The notes: a model not told the origin generated them from the letters alone. A stretch of DNA of 64,000 bases from Notolepis coatsorum (GCA_963971535.1 OZ020599.1:99047713-99111712); one strand, 5' to 3'; numbered from the stretch's first letter, positions 28,741-40,620 are shown. Translations and numbers: made by a program.

Positions 28741-28999
28741 TCCCCACATCCCCGGCAGGGAGAATGTGGGTGCAGGTGTACTGTCGCGGGGCGGTCCTCA
28801 TCCTGACGAGTGAGGATTACGTCTGGACATAGCCAGGCAGGTCTGGGACCGATGCCGTGCCGCCAGGGATTCTTCCCCATACATCTGTTAGGTCAGTTGT
28901 TGGGACGGGTACGTTGAGGGGCGCAGGTTCTTGATCCTGATGGTGTTACCATCCGGAATGCGCATGCTCCCTCCACTGTCGCGCTTACGCGGGCAGATG

Positions 29000-29950
29000 A
29001 CGTATGTTCCAAGTGTGGTGTAAGGCGGGGGGCCGGGACTCAGTCTCCTGCCCCCTGGATGCTGTCCTTAGTTACCTCCAGTCTCTCCTTGATAGACTGT
29101 CGGCTTCGACGGTGAGGGTATATGCAGCAGCTATATCCTCCTATCATGAGGGGTTGAGGGGATGTCTTGTTCAGCCACCCTCTTGTGAAGCGTTTCCTGC
29201 TTGGCGCTCGACGCGTTAAGCCGGTGCAACGCTCCTGGGCTCCGACTTGGGATCTTCAACTGGTCCTCGGTCGGTTGTCCTTGGCCCCGTTTGAGCCGCT
29301 CGAGCAGGCGCCGTTGGAACAGCTGTCGTTCAAGACCGCGTTCTTGCTGGCCGTCACCTCCGCTGACGCGTGGGTGTGCTTTGTGCTCTCTCGGTACGCC
29401 CAGAGTGCCTGTCTTTCGTTCCGATTGCGGTGCCACTCTGCGGCCTAATCCTGCCTTCGTGCCTGTAAATATCCAGAGTTCTTCCGCTACAGGGATATTG
29501 TGGTTCAGGCGTTTCATCCGCCTTCTCACGGTGGTGAGTTAGATGCGGGCCTTCACCTGTCATGTCCGGTCCGTGCTTTGGGAATTGCCTCAGCCGTACT
29601 CAGGACCTCGGGGTCACGTTCAGCTTTTTGTATGTCACGGTGGTTCTCATGCCGGTAAGGCACTGTCGAAGCAGCGCCTGTCCCATTGGTTGTGCGAGGG
29701 CATTGCCCTCTGCTACACGTTGGCTTGGCAGGATCCCCCTGGGGGCGTCAGGGCGCACTCCGATCGTGGGGTGGCTGCCTCTGCCGCTCTCCTGGGTGGG
29801 GCCTCGGTGGAGGACATCTGTGCTGCAGCTTCATGGTCCTCCCCGGGCCCCTTTGTAAGGTTTTGCCTCATGGACATGACCGGGGGTTCTGTCTCCCAGG
29901 CGGTTCTGGGGTCTGTGGCCTTCCCTGCTTCCCGTCCTTTGGTAGGGTAG
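29000..29950 (+). pseudogene. DIRS tyrosine recombinase remnant
   Basis: The N-terminal part reads YLQSLLDRLSASTVRVYAAA and ISSYHEGLRG (29068-29160). After a frameshift it continues VKRFLLGARRVKPV, RSWAPTWDLQLVL, PLEQLSFKTAFLLAVTSAD (29180-29370). The C-terminal catalytic part (29640-29940) reads GKALSKQRLSHWLCEGIALC, VRAHSDRGVAAS, VEDICAAASWSSPGPFVRFC. The H-x-x-R box is kept (HSDR), but the nucleophilic tyrosine expected after FVRF is cysteine, and the first catalytic arginine normally found soon after the TSA motif is not visible. The enzyme that would integrate the circle is therefore catalytically dead in addition to being frameshifted. Confidence 0.87.
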
Positions 29951-30174
29951 CAGGAGTGTGTGGGTTGGGCCACAGTGTGTTGAGTCACACGTGGTTCCGC
30001 CTGTGCGGTGTGTTCAAGGGGTTCTGGTTCCCTCTTGTTCGCATTCAGGTGGAGTTGACTGCGCCCCCCCCTTCACTAGGAAGGATGGGGTGACAGGGCT
30101 CCCCGCACCCATTGATGTGGGCTTACGGGTCCTCAGGGGGTACATCTGTCGGGTCTCGCGTCCGCTCTAACCCA

Positions 30175-30283
30175 TATCTCAATAGGCTAGAGCGGGACGC
30201 AATAGCCATACGATATATAACGATAGGTTATGTATATAACCTAGTTATATTAGTATTGGCTGAGCGTCCCGCTCTACGCGGCC
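30175..30283 (+). repeat. DIRS internal complementary region
   Basis: The left half (ATCTCAATAGGCTAGAGCGG...ATAGCCATACGATATATAA) is the reverse complement of the element's left outer end. The right half (CGATAGGTTATGTATATAAC ... GAGCGTCCCGCTCTA) is the reverse complement of the right outer end. The two meet at a shared TAAC. This splint-like arrangement is the hallmark used in the DIRS rolling-circle/template-switch model. Confidence 0.93.
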
Positions 30284-30314
30284 CTGAGTTCCCTTTTGAG
30301 GGATCTTTTGCTGG

Positions 30315-30523
30315 AACGAGATTTGGCGAGGAAGAGTGTTTGGTGACCAGAGTCATGGTTATATAGGCTACGCCTCCATAGGGGCGGGGCCCTCAGGTGG
30401 GGTGCATTTAGTTGTTCGTGGGGTACATTAGGTACCATAGGAGATAAGGGGTATCTCAATAGGCTAGAGCGGGACGCTCAGCCAATACTAATATAACTAG
30501 GTTATATACATAACCTATCGTTA
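30315..30523 (-). repeat. DIRS right inverted terminal repeat
   Basis: GAGGAAGAGTGTTTGGTGAC through TCTCAATAGGCTAGAGCGGG mirrors the left repeat. The last ~50 bp (CAGCCAATACTAATATAACT... TAACCTATCGTTA) are specific to this end. Confidence 0.92.
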
Positions 30524-30770
30524 AAGTGTTAACATAACATTTGGAAATCAATGGATGGAGGTTTGAACACTGACACGCACTGGAAGACAAAAATGTCACC
30601 TAGAATGCATACTTTTACTGTATATACTTATATGTAATGTAAGTACATTCAATAGCAAATACTTCTCTACTTTTTAGTTAAGTATAATTTGAATGGAGGA
30701 CTTTTACTTTGACCAGAGTACTCATTTATCCGTAATGGAACTGTGTACTTATTTCACCACTGCAATCAAC

Positions 30771-32699
30771 GATGTAGCAATGAGTTAAGAGTATTTTTTT
30801 GTTGTGAAAAGGAGCGGGAGTTCACTGCCCTTTGTAGTTCCTCTTTATTCAGACAGTTGGATGGTAGAGGGGAACACAGGAGACGCAGGAGAGAAGTGGG
30901 ATTCAATCCCAAGCCAGTGTGGGTAATACGTGGTTCCACTGGGGATCTTAACCACTACGCCACCTCTGGCAGTCATTGAGCTAAGAAGTTGGGCTTTCAT
31001 GTAACGTCAGCGGACATCAATGGAGAGGGGGAGTATGTGGGAGTAGCTACTTCACGTCCATCTGGCACTCCGTTATAAAAAACGCTTGCCAGATTGGCAT
31101 GGAAAAACATAGTCAAAACCAAGCACAAAGTATTTCATCCAAGAGGTCCTTCTAATTATGACACAGCTGTCTGTCTTCGGGTCTTGAGTTTTCTCTGTCG
31201 TGAACATACCATAATAATCTCATGCGGTTGCCTTCCAGAGTTTCATGTTTTTTTTTAAACATGCAGTGAATGGATTCTTGCTGCCTAAACACTGACGTAA
31301 AGACAGCTTTATCTGATACAGAACAGAACTAACACACGCATACGGTTAAATCTAGAGCGACTGGAATTCCGACGACCCACTGACACTGTTTTAAAACCCC
31401 TCTTTCCCTGACTATGCAGTATGCACTCATTCTTCTGTCTTCTGAGAGGACCACTTGACTCAAGGAATGCAACTATTTATATTCCTTTGTGTGAATCATT
31501 ATCAGAAGCCAACACAACCACTCTCTCTTCCCGCCCTATGCAGCTATTCACTGAATAGCATGTAAATACAAACACAGACGAACACAAAACACCCCCTTGT
31601 TCCAAAACGAAGCGGCGGGAGCCACTTATGTATTAGTGGCAGGCGGGCGGGCAGTTTTGTCTCCTCCAGAATTAACATGTTATCTCCACTCCATTCCCCC
31701 CGCTGTGATCCTATTGGCCATTTGGGACCTGAGCATCTATGCTGATGGAGCATAATGGCTAAACAGCGGTCTCCTGTCGGATTAGAACACCACTGTCAGG
31801 CGGTGCCCAGTCACACTCTACCCCTGCACTGCACTATGGTTATGAGACGTTGCAGAGTGGATGTAAAATTGAGCCCCTAAAATTAAATAATATTGTGCTT
31901 TTTCTTATTTGCCACTTATCTCAGACACTCAATTCACAGGGAATGCTCACAAAAAGGGAGAAATCCACATTTGATGCAAATAAAACTCAAAGAGCAACAA
32001 TTAATGGTCTAGGTATAGGAGGTGGGAATGGACTTCACAGTTAAACAGCATTGTGGGAAATAGCATTCATAGCAGATGCTTTTGTAAAGAAATCATGGTG
32101 AAAATGAATTGTGCGGTAATTCATCCATATATTATAATGGACAACAACGTCCTGACTGTCATAAGGGATCTGAGTGGAAGGAATTAGTTGCATGTGGCTG
32201 TCATCACCACCCTGTGCTGTCACTTAGAAAGTGACCTGTAGGCATAGGCGGGATCAACTCGTAGTTTTTGCACGTCACAAGTAAGTCTCAGGTACTCAGA
32301 TACTCAAGTCCCAAGTCAAGACAGGAAAGTCTCAAGTCAAGTCACAAGACTGAAAGACTGTTGTTTTGGTGATATAATAAATACAAGCTCTGTTTGTTTG
32401 CCTTGGTGGCAGCAGTGACTCACTGGGCGATCGCAGGGCGGAGCAACATTCTGTATTTGTAAACTTCAAAGGGTGGCGATATACTGGGCAACTTGTTTGG
32501 CAATGTGATGAGGCAACGTGCATGCTAACAGGACATTAAGTGACACAGAGGTCAAGATATACTGTACCTATACAATATAATTTATCTGTCCAACATTGCA
32601 GAACAGATTTGCCCAAACACTTGTATCAACACCCTTCTTTCTGTCAAGATTTTCTATTTGATCTAACTACTCATTTTATATTTGATTTGATCTTACTAC
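30771..32699. other. unassigned DNA
   Basis: No gene, RNA or clear repeat recognised. AT-rich with short cysteine/histidine-free frames only. Confidence 0.6.
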
Positions 32700-32858
32700 C
32701 ACTATTTATTGTTACCATTCTTGTATTCATTGTTGTTTCTTAATTGTGCACCGTTGAGTCTGAGCTCGAAACACAAGAATGTCATTACCTGCAAAGCCCC
32801 CTGTATTGCTGTGTATTTGACAAATAAAGAACTTGAACTTGAACTTGAACTTGAAGAG
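32700..32858 (+). mobile_element. LINE 3' tail with (TTGAAC)n
   Basis: AAACACAAGAATGTCATTAC then TGACAAATAAAGAACTTGAAC with four TTGAAC units: an L2-type 3' terminus without coding sequence. Confidence 0.65.
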
Positions 32859-32982
32859 AGACAATTTGCCATTATCAGATTATCTCCCTCAGAGAAGTGT
32901 ATTTTTTCCCCACACCCGGCTTGGTGAAATCGATGATCACAAGAAATTCCACCTCTATTTCAGGTAGGTGTGAAGCCTCTAG

Positions 32983-33060
32983 GTTAAGGTCAGGGTTAAG
33001 ATAAGGGTTAAGTTAAGGGTTAAGGTCAGGGTTAAGGTAAGGGTTGGGTTAAACTTTTTA
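32983..33060. repeat. degenerate GGTTAA/GGGTTA tandem
   Basis: Repeated GGTTAAGGTCAGGGTTAAG-like words. Resembles, but is not, the vertebrate TTAGGG telomere repeat. Confidence 0.75.
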
Positions 33061-33529
33061 GGTGACATTTACGATGATGAGCTCAAATACATGCAGCCAA
33101 CCAGCTCTTCACCAATATGGGCGTGGGGGGGGATTATGGTTTGGGGACGGACACATGGGCATTATTATTATTATATATATATTTTTTTTATCCACTTTTT
33201 CTCCTCCTGTTTTTCTGTGTTTTTCTCCCATCACAATTTCAGTCGTTATGCCAATTCCCCCCTCCCCTTCCTGGTCGTTGCTCGCACGTGCCCCCCACTG
33301 GTCGGTCTAGGGAGCCCTGAAGTCTATCACATGCTTCCTCCAAGACATAGGAGACAGCCAGCAGCATCTTTTCACCTGCCAGCGCGGACTCTCATTGGTG
33401 AGGTGTAACGTGTGGGAGGTCACACTACCCTCACCATCTCCCTCCTTCGCTGTGCAGGCGCCTTGACCGACCTGTAGGAGTCGCTGTTTACAACGACCAG
33501 AATACCACCCCAAAGACCAAGTATGGCTT

Positions 33530-34790
33530 TGTCAGTATTCCAATGTCCCCCCCCCCTACCCAACCCCCCCCCCCCCACCTCCAATGTACAGCCCCACCCA
33601 ACCCCACCCCACCTACCCAACCTCCTCCAATGTACAGTTTCTATGTCAAATGTATGTCAGTATTTCAATGTACAGTGTACAGTGTGTGTCCCCTATCCAA
33701 CCCCCCCCCCCCCCCCCACCTCCAATGTACAGCCCCACCCAACCCCACCTACCCAACCTCCTCCAATGTACAGTTTCTATGTCAAATGTATGTCAGTATT
33801 CCAATGTACAGTGTACAGTGTGTGTCCCCTACCCAACCCCCCCCCCCCCCCCCACCTCCAATGTACAGCCCCACCCAACCCCACCTACCCAACCTCCTCC
33901 AATGTTTCAAGTTTCAAGTTCAAGTTTCTTTAATAGTTGTCATACAGAAGTACAGAATACTTTTATACAAAATGCTTCTTACTGTTGCGCTCCAGAGACT
34001 GTGCAAGACAAGATAAGTATGAAATAAAATAACATAGTAAAATTAGAAGTAAAAAAATGAGGTCACAGTGTTCAGTTTAGACATATGTACAATGTTCGAT
34101 GCAGAATAGACGTAGTTACCATACAATATACAATACTGTGCAGTGTACTAATATACAATACTATATAGTGCAAGGCAGAAATGGAGAAATGGGACGAGGT
34201 GCAATTTAGGTACAATTCACAGTAGGTGTACGAGTTGTAGTGCAAATCCTTTATCAATAAATATAAAGTGTAAGTGTGTTTGTGTGATCTAAAGTGTGGA
34301 GAGTGGGTGCTGCAGTGTGTTGTTTGTTTGAGTGAGTGTGTGCGTGTGGGTGTGTGTGCTGTGTGCATTTGATGGTTGTTGCATAGTGATTATTGTTCGT
34401 TTAGCAGCCTGATGGCCTGGGGATAGAAGCTTCTTCTGAGTCTTTCTGTGCTCGCCTTAAGACTCCGGTATCGCTTGCCTGACCGCAGCAGTTCAAAGAG
34501 GCAGTTGTTCGGGTGGCTCGAGTCCTTAATAATTCTCTTAGCCTTCCCCTTGCACCGCTTGTTGTAAATGTTCTGGAGGGTGGGAAGCCCCCCTCCAATT
34601 GTGCGTTCGGCTGAACGTGTCACTCTTTGTAGACAGTTTCTATGTCAAATGTATGTCAGTATTCCAATGTACAGTGTACAGTGTGTGTCCCCTACCCAAC
34701 CCCCCCCCCACCTCCAATGTACAGCCCCACCCAACCCCACCTACCCAACCTCCTCCAATGTACAGTTTATATGTCAAATGTATATACACT
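33530..34790. repeat. 126-136-bp tandem array, interrupted by an L2 tail
   Basis: Units contain GTCAGTATTCCAATGTACAG, a C run of variable length, CCAATGTACAGCCCCACCCA and CCTACCCAACCTCCTCCAAT. Unit starts are near 33530, 33656, 33792 and 34652. The L2 tail at 33905-34634 interrupts the third unit. Variable C runs account for most length differences. The array leads into the LINE tail at 34815-35040, so it is probably that element's 3' region. Confidence 0.88.
33905..34634 (-). mobile_element. L2-clade LINE, 5'-truncated
   Basis: The minus strand encodes the RT C terminus (SAERTIGGGLPTLQNIYNKR, SFYPQAIRLLN; 34390-34630) and the 3' UTR to AAACTTGAACTTGAAACTTG at 33905. Same family as 13592-15645 and 19733-20332. 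Confidence 0.9.
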
Positions 34791-34814
34791 CTTTTTCTGG
34801 ATTTTTTTGTATCA

Positions 34815-35040
34815 CAAACAGTACTGTATTTGCAAATCTGGTATGTCATAAATGTATAGATGTAGCAGTACTGTCTATCTGTATGTCGTGTGTGTCATAT
34901 GATGAATTGAAAATGGGGGACCATGATGTAAACAAGACGAAAGTTTACATCTGGTCTGCATCCCCTTAACAATGTATTGAGCTGTACTAGTACTGTACCC
35001 ATTCTGCAATCTGTTAATAAACTTTTCAATCAATCAATCA
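34815..35040 (+). mobile_element. LINE 3' tail with (AATC)n
   Basis: GAATTGAAAATGGGGGACCA...GTAAACAAGACGAAAG and ...CATTCTGCAATCTGTTAATAAA ending in CAATCAATCAATCA. It matches 39585-39736 word for word with few changes. Confidence 0.75.
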
Positions 35041-35199
35041 AACCGGCTTCCCTCCCGCTGACTCTGCTAATTGAGCCAGTATGACGGCCGGCCAAGCCGG
35101 AGGCAACGCTGACAGCCGGATTCGATACCAGTGTCTCTCGCGTTGGTGACGATTGCTTAGTCCACTGTGCCACCCAGCCGCCTACACATGGGCATTATT

Positions 35200-35755
35200 G
35201 AAAGGAGAGGAAGCATTCAATTAACTTCATTGGACCAGCATGATGGGAGATTAACATTGGCTATCGCTGTGGATGTTTTTGAACCACTACAATGAACTGA
35301 ATTTGAGCAAACTAGTTTAAATTACTTGTTTGTCTATGAGGTAGCTGATATCCATTATAGATGTTGAGAATTCACACTTTGATGTTAGATTGTTTGTGTT
35401 AGGCTCAGTGACATTCCATTCATTCCAGTTGTGATTCTGGTCTCATGCAGAGAGTTGGACGATGTTCCACTATCAAACAACAACTTCCTCTACCCAAATA
35501 GGAACTAAACCAAATGATACTATTCTCATGTTATTTAGCATTAACATATTCAATAAATAATATTATATGAACTGTCCCCCCTATCCTGTTAGCCTACTTT
35601 ACAAATAAAAACAAACAAATGTAAAAAATATAAATAAAAATACAAGAAAAATAATCTCACTTCATGGCGTCTGTGCAGCCATGTTTATTCATTGTATCCA
35701 TGGAAATGACAATGAATGCAATCATAACAGTATGATTTCCTCATGCAGAAAATAT
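35200..35755. other. unassigned DNA
   Basis: AT-rich, nothing recognised. Confidence 0.5.
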
Positions 35756-36740
<985 letters not shown>

Positions 36741-37436
36741 TTTTTTACTGTTTACTTTTCTGATAACTACGTCATTGCATAACTCATGAATGTTCAGACG
36801 AGCTTAATGTGTTGTTAATTTGTGATACCATGTGGGCTGTGTGATGGAGCTACAGGTGTAGAGGCAGCTCTGCATTCTGCTACATGCACTCTGGTGCGGC
36901 AACCATTGTCATCTCCTTTCAATGGTGCTTCTAGGGACATGAGGGCCCTGTTTCATGTACGTGGTTCAACTAAGTCGATCAACATGTCCATTATCCAGCT
37001 TCAGTTAACCCGATGTTCAAAGCCGGGATTTTCCTGTTTCACAAAGGAGGATTCAGTCTCGTTAACTCAAGCCAGACTTGAGAGTCAGGCTCAAGTCAGG
37101 CTAGATGCGCGCTCCCGTTTTAGGTGGAAAGCCAGCACGTATCGATGGCAGAGACCCTGATTCTCAACGGCATTGATTGATTAATTGATTTAAGACTTTA
37201 TTGACAGATTGCAATAGGCTCAATCGCCTCGCCGACAAGTTAAATGCGTTATCTATAGGCTAATTCTAAGTCCCTCATTACCTCAATCAATCAGATTATA
37301 TTTCTTTAAACTTGCCTGCTGGATTGAATAATCAAATGAGATCTTGCTAGCGAAAATAACTAGTTAACTGTTATACAGAATTACGAGACGGCTTTCTTGC
37401 CCATTGATTGATGTATAGTCAATGTTTAACTTATCT

Positions 37437-37509
37437 CTACTGTGGTCTAACGGGTTGTTCTTTTGACTTCCACACGGACGACCCGGGTTCAAGACCGGGG
37501 TCCTTCTTT
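37437..37509 (+). other. tRNA-like pol III promoter module 1 (copy 1)
   Basis: A box TGGTCTAACGG and B box GGTTCAAGACC with normal spacing; an ACTTCCA loop sits between them. Similar in order to a tRNA-Glu head. The stems do not pair well, so it is a tRNA-derived module rather than a functional gene. Confidence 0.65.
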
Positions 37510-37658
37510 TTGCAATATAGGAATAATTCAATTTGGTGCACGTTGAGAGCTATATAAAGAATGACATCCTCAATGCATGTAGATTTATAATATTTTAACT
37601 TAAAACCAGGCTACTTTGGCGTATAATCATTAATATTATATTCAAAAAAATCATATTG

Positions 37659-37735
37659 GTAACACAGGGATTTGAACCCCGGTTGCTGGATTGGGAGGCT
37701 TGAGCACTACCGCTGGGCCACTGGGCCAGATCGGA
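37659..37735 (-). other. tRNA-like pol III promoter module 2 (copy 1)
   Basis: The minus strand reads TGGCCCAGCGG (A box) then AGTGCTCAAGCCTCCCAATC and the B box GGTTCAAATCC. It faces module 1. Confidence 0.7.
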
Positions 37736-38344
37736 TAAATTCATTGTTTATACATTAATGAACGAGAGACCCGTGTTTAGAATATCCTTTGTTTTGAATG
37801 AAGTTTATCTCTTTATCCTCATTCATTAATGTGACGTCAACGGCTCATTAAATTTCTCAAATCCGTCAAACAGCGCATCTCATCAGACATCTTAATCCCA
37901 GTTACAATTAAAATAACCACATCATGTGTACATCGCACGAGCGAGCGCCACCGTCGCCACGGTATATATAACATGCATTATTTAGGACAAAGTGAATTTA
38001 ATATCAGCATTTTGGGTCTATTTTACATTTCAAAAGCCCCCTCTGGAAGAATGGAGCACAAAAACGTAATTCAGAATGGTATAATGCAGATCGTAGACTG
38101 TGGGAATAGTTTCAGGAAACGAGCTGTCACTTCTTTGCGGGGGCGTGGCTCTGCGTGATCGGGCTAACTTGAACTTGAACTCTGCTTTCGAGCAGGCTCA
38201 AACTTTTGGATCTGTTGGCATGGTGATCTGGAAAATCCACGTACATGAAACCCGAAAGTCTGGCTAACCCAGTTATCCAGCTAAAGTTATCCGGCTAACT
38301 CAGTTATCCAGGTACATGAAACGGGGCCGAGGAGTGTGTGCGTG

Positions 38345-38842
38345 CACGGCCAGATTAAGACTTCAGAGGCCCCTGGGCCAGATTCTTGTGGAGGCCCCCC
38401 CACACACACGTGCACGCACGCACAGTGGCGTTTTTATATGTCACTTTAAAAAATATATAGAATACCGTAATTCCTCTAATAGTAACCCCGGCTTGTATTT
38501 GTTTCAACTGTAGTGGATACCAGGCTTGTATTAGGAGGAGGCATGTATAAGAGAGAGGCCTATATTTCTAATTTTCGTATCTCTTTTATTTTTTTTACTG
38601 AATGAATGAATGAAAACTTTATTTAACAGAGGTGGCCTCAAAAAATAATTTAAGTTAAAAAAAAATAAAAAGAAATTGGGGCCTCTAGTGACGAGGGGCC
38701 CCCCAAAAAATAAAAAATAAAAAATAAAACATAAAAAATTAAAAATTAAAAATATTTTTTTTTTTTTTTTTTTTTTGAGGCCCCTCATCACTCGAGGCCC
38801 ACGGGCCGCGGCCCGGTCGGCCCGGTCGTTAATCCGGCCCTG
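38345..38842. mobile_element. hAT-type MITE with 8-bp target duplication
   Basis: Ends CACGGCCAGATTAAG and CAGGGCCGGATTAAC (reverse complement of the right end). The flanking 8-mer TGTGCGTG is identical at 38337-38344 and 38843-38850. Contains a (GAAT)n LINE tail and repeated GAGGCCCC words. Confidence 0.88.
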
Positions 38843-39287
38843 TGTGCGTGTGGGGTTTGTGGATTGTGAATATCCTTGAAACTCATTTCAGTCAGAAGTA
38901 CATATGGTCAATTATCAAATATAGTGCCATTGTTCGTTTCGTTTGTTTGATGGCCACGTGGGAGGAACGGGCGATACCCATCGCTCTCTAAACCGTTAGC
39001 CGCCGGCAACATTTTTACACCAATTCTTATGAGTCAGCAGACATATTATATATTATTTATATTATACAGATATGATATATTAATTACCCGCTGCCTTCCA
39101 AAATAGTTGGAGGCTACAACAAGGGCTGACTCTGGTTGATTGCCTGTCCTGAACGGTCTTGAGCAGATTGGTAGGTATGTTTGAACCTATAATATAGAAG
39201 AGAGGGCTAAAGGCACAGATAGATTAATTGGTATATATACCAATATTGTCTGTTTCCCTGCTGAGCACGGTCGACTCAGCGGTGAGC

Positions 39288-39487
39288 NNNNNNNNNNNNN
39301 NNNNNNNNNNNNNNNNNNNNNNNNNNNNNNNNNNNNNNNNNNNNNNNNNNNNNNNNNNNNNNNNNNNNNNNNNNNNNNNNNNNNNNNNNNNNNNNNNNNN
39401 NNNNNNNNNNNNNNNNNNNNNNNNNNNNNNNNNNNNNNNNNNNNNNNNNNNNNNNNNNNNNNNNNNNNNNNNNNNNNNNNNNNNNNN
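39288..39487. other. assembly gap (200 N)
   Basis: Exactly 200 ambiguous bases: a placeholder scaffold gap. Frames crossing it are meaningless. Confidence 1.
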
Positions 39488-39584
39488 TTAGCCCTGTAGT
39501 CGCGACAACATGTGGCAAGAAACACTTGGGGCTAGATCCACAAAGAATGGATTGCACGGTGCTAATTGCACCCTTACTTACAAT

Positions 39585-39736
39585 TCATTATGAATTGAAA
39601 ATGGGGGACCCTGATGTAAACAAGACGAAAGTCTCTCTCTGGTCTGCATCCCCTTAACAATTGTGCGTATTGAGCCGTACTGTATTGTACCCATTCTGCA
39701 ATCTGTTAAATAAAATGTTCATTCAATCAATCCCCT
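39585..39736 (+). mobile_element. LINE 3' tail with (AATC)n
   Basis: Same family as 34815-35040: GAATTGAAAATGGGGGACCC, GACGAAAGTCTC, CATTCTGCAATCTGTTAAATAAA, CATTCAATCAATC. Confidence 0.75.
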
Positions 39737-40620
39737 TGGAAGGAGAAACCGCTCTTTTTTTGCCCTGCAGCTGTTCTTTTCAATTCTAAAATGCTTTTAG
39801 ATGATGATCTTCCGCCACCAAAATTATCAGACGATTATTGCCACGGTCCGTAGAGAATAAACCCTGATCCGCGCGCACTTAAGATGCCATTTTCAGGCCA
39901 CCCATTATGTAAAAAGCTGCCACATATAAGCCAATCTGTATCGGAAGCAAAACGGAGCGTACAGGAGAGCCATTACGCTTTGGGGCTTTTTTCTCCCAAG
40001 TGGTTCCCTGTCAGAATAGTTCCTCCGTGGTGTTTTGGAAAAGCCGGTCCCTTATGATTGATTCAAACCGGCGTTCTTATCCTCCGCGGAGCCGCGTGCA
40101 TCTGCCATCTCTCTCTTCATCTCTCCTTCTCTTCTCCAACGAGGCTGTGTAGTCCATCTTAACAACCTCCTCCCCCACCAGAACGAGATGTTTCCTTCAG
40201 CTGGTGGAGGAGGCCTTCATCCATTATGGATGCTGTGTTTTAGGGGGATGATCCACGCATGGCGATATAAATATCTCTTGGTTCCCAGCAGGAGGAGAGA
40301 AGTAGCACGAGGCCGGTTCACCCGCCGCCGCCGCCGCAGTGCCGGCCTCTTTATTATCTGAGTCGACGGGCGAAATAAAAGACAGAATAAGATCTGCACG
40401 TGTGAATACTGCACCGCTGTCTGTATAATGCATGAGCCGTGGTGAGCACTCTGCTTCCGTTTCTGCAAGTCTGTCTCCGGCTTTGGGGAGAGAAAATGGG
40501 TGTAACAACCAAATATAACCGTCTCTGCGATTAGCTTCACACCTTCACCACCCTTAGAATAATTGCACGCTGTAGTGTCGCTTTTTTGAGCGTCCAACGT
40601 TTATTCGTTTTTTTCTCTTT
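39737..40620. other. unassigned unique DNA upstream of grm4
   Basis: Less repetitive and relatively GC-balanced, with a (CCG)n tract at 40322-40336. Could contain regulatory sequence or an upstream 5' UTR exon of grm4, but I see no decisive signal. Confidence 0.4.

Larger units (their letters stand above)
24967..30523 (+). mobile_element. DIRS-type tyrosine-recombinase retrotransposon, inactivated
   Basis: The complete architecture of a DIRS element is visible. A left inverted terminal repeat (24967-25155) is followed by a ~2 kb leader and gag-like region with no intact frame, then remnants of RT/RNase H (27770-28740) and tyrosine recombinase (29000-29950). An internal complementary region (30175-30283) matches both outer ends, and a right inverted terminal repeat runs to 30523. 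The element starts and ends with GTTA (24967-24970, 30520-30523). No target duplication is seen, as expected for recombinase-mediated insertion of a circle. Every gene is broken. Confidence 0.93.
24000..30762. mobile_element. hAT-type MITE split by a DIRS element
   Basis: Left end CAGTGGTGGAAAGTACTGTAC and right end (reverse complement) CAGTGGTGAAATAAGTACAC are inverted. The subterminal TTTTACTCCACTA... and ACTTTTACTTTGA... regions resemble Tol2/hAT-type fish MITEs. The flanking 8-mers are TAATCAAC (23992-23999) and CAATCAAC (30763-30770), one mismatch. Removing the DIRS (24967-30523) leaves about 1.2 kb of MITE. It encodes no transposase. Confidence 0.85.
33167..35183 (-). mobile_element. 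tRNA-derived SINE (family B) split by a 1.5-kb insertion
   Basis: The 3' part is at 33167-33520 and the tRNA-like head part at about 35041-35183 (ending CCACCCAGCCGCC). The outer flanks are identical 16-mers ACACATGGGCATTATT at 33151-33166 and 35184-35199, proving both halves are one insertion. The middle holds the tandem array, an L2 tail and a LINE tail. Confidence 0.92.
36944..38328. mobile_element. Harbinger-like non-autonomous element, copy 1 (1385 bp)
   Basis: Left end GGCCCTGTTTCATGTACGTGG and right end (reverse complement) GGCCCCGTTTCATGTACCTGG form a ~20-bp inverted repeat. The target duplication is GAG/GAG (36941-36943, 38329-38331). No transposase is present. Inside are two convergent tRNA-like modules, a LINE-like ATTGATTGATTAATTGAT tail (37168-37230) and a small conserved frame (37973-38158, MHYLGQSEFNISILGLFYIS...). 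A second copy in reverse orientation lies at 55183-56563. A 3-bp duplication with GGCCCTGTTT ends fits PIF/Harbinger; this is inference. Confidence 0.85.

Noticed and set aside
32983..33060. Interstitial telomere
   Set aside because: Units are GGTTAAGG/GGGTTAAG variants, not TTAGGG arrays.
39187..39557. Frames running through the N block
   Set aside because: Ambiguous bases translated as X; no information.
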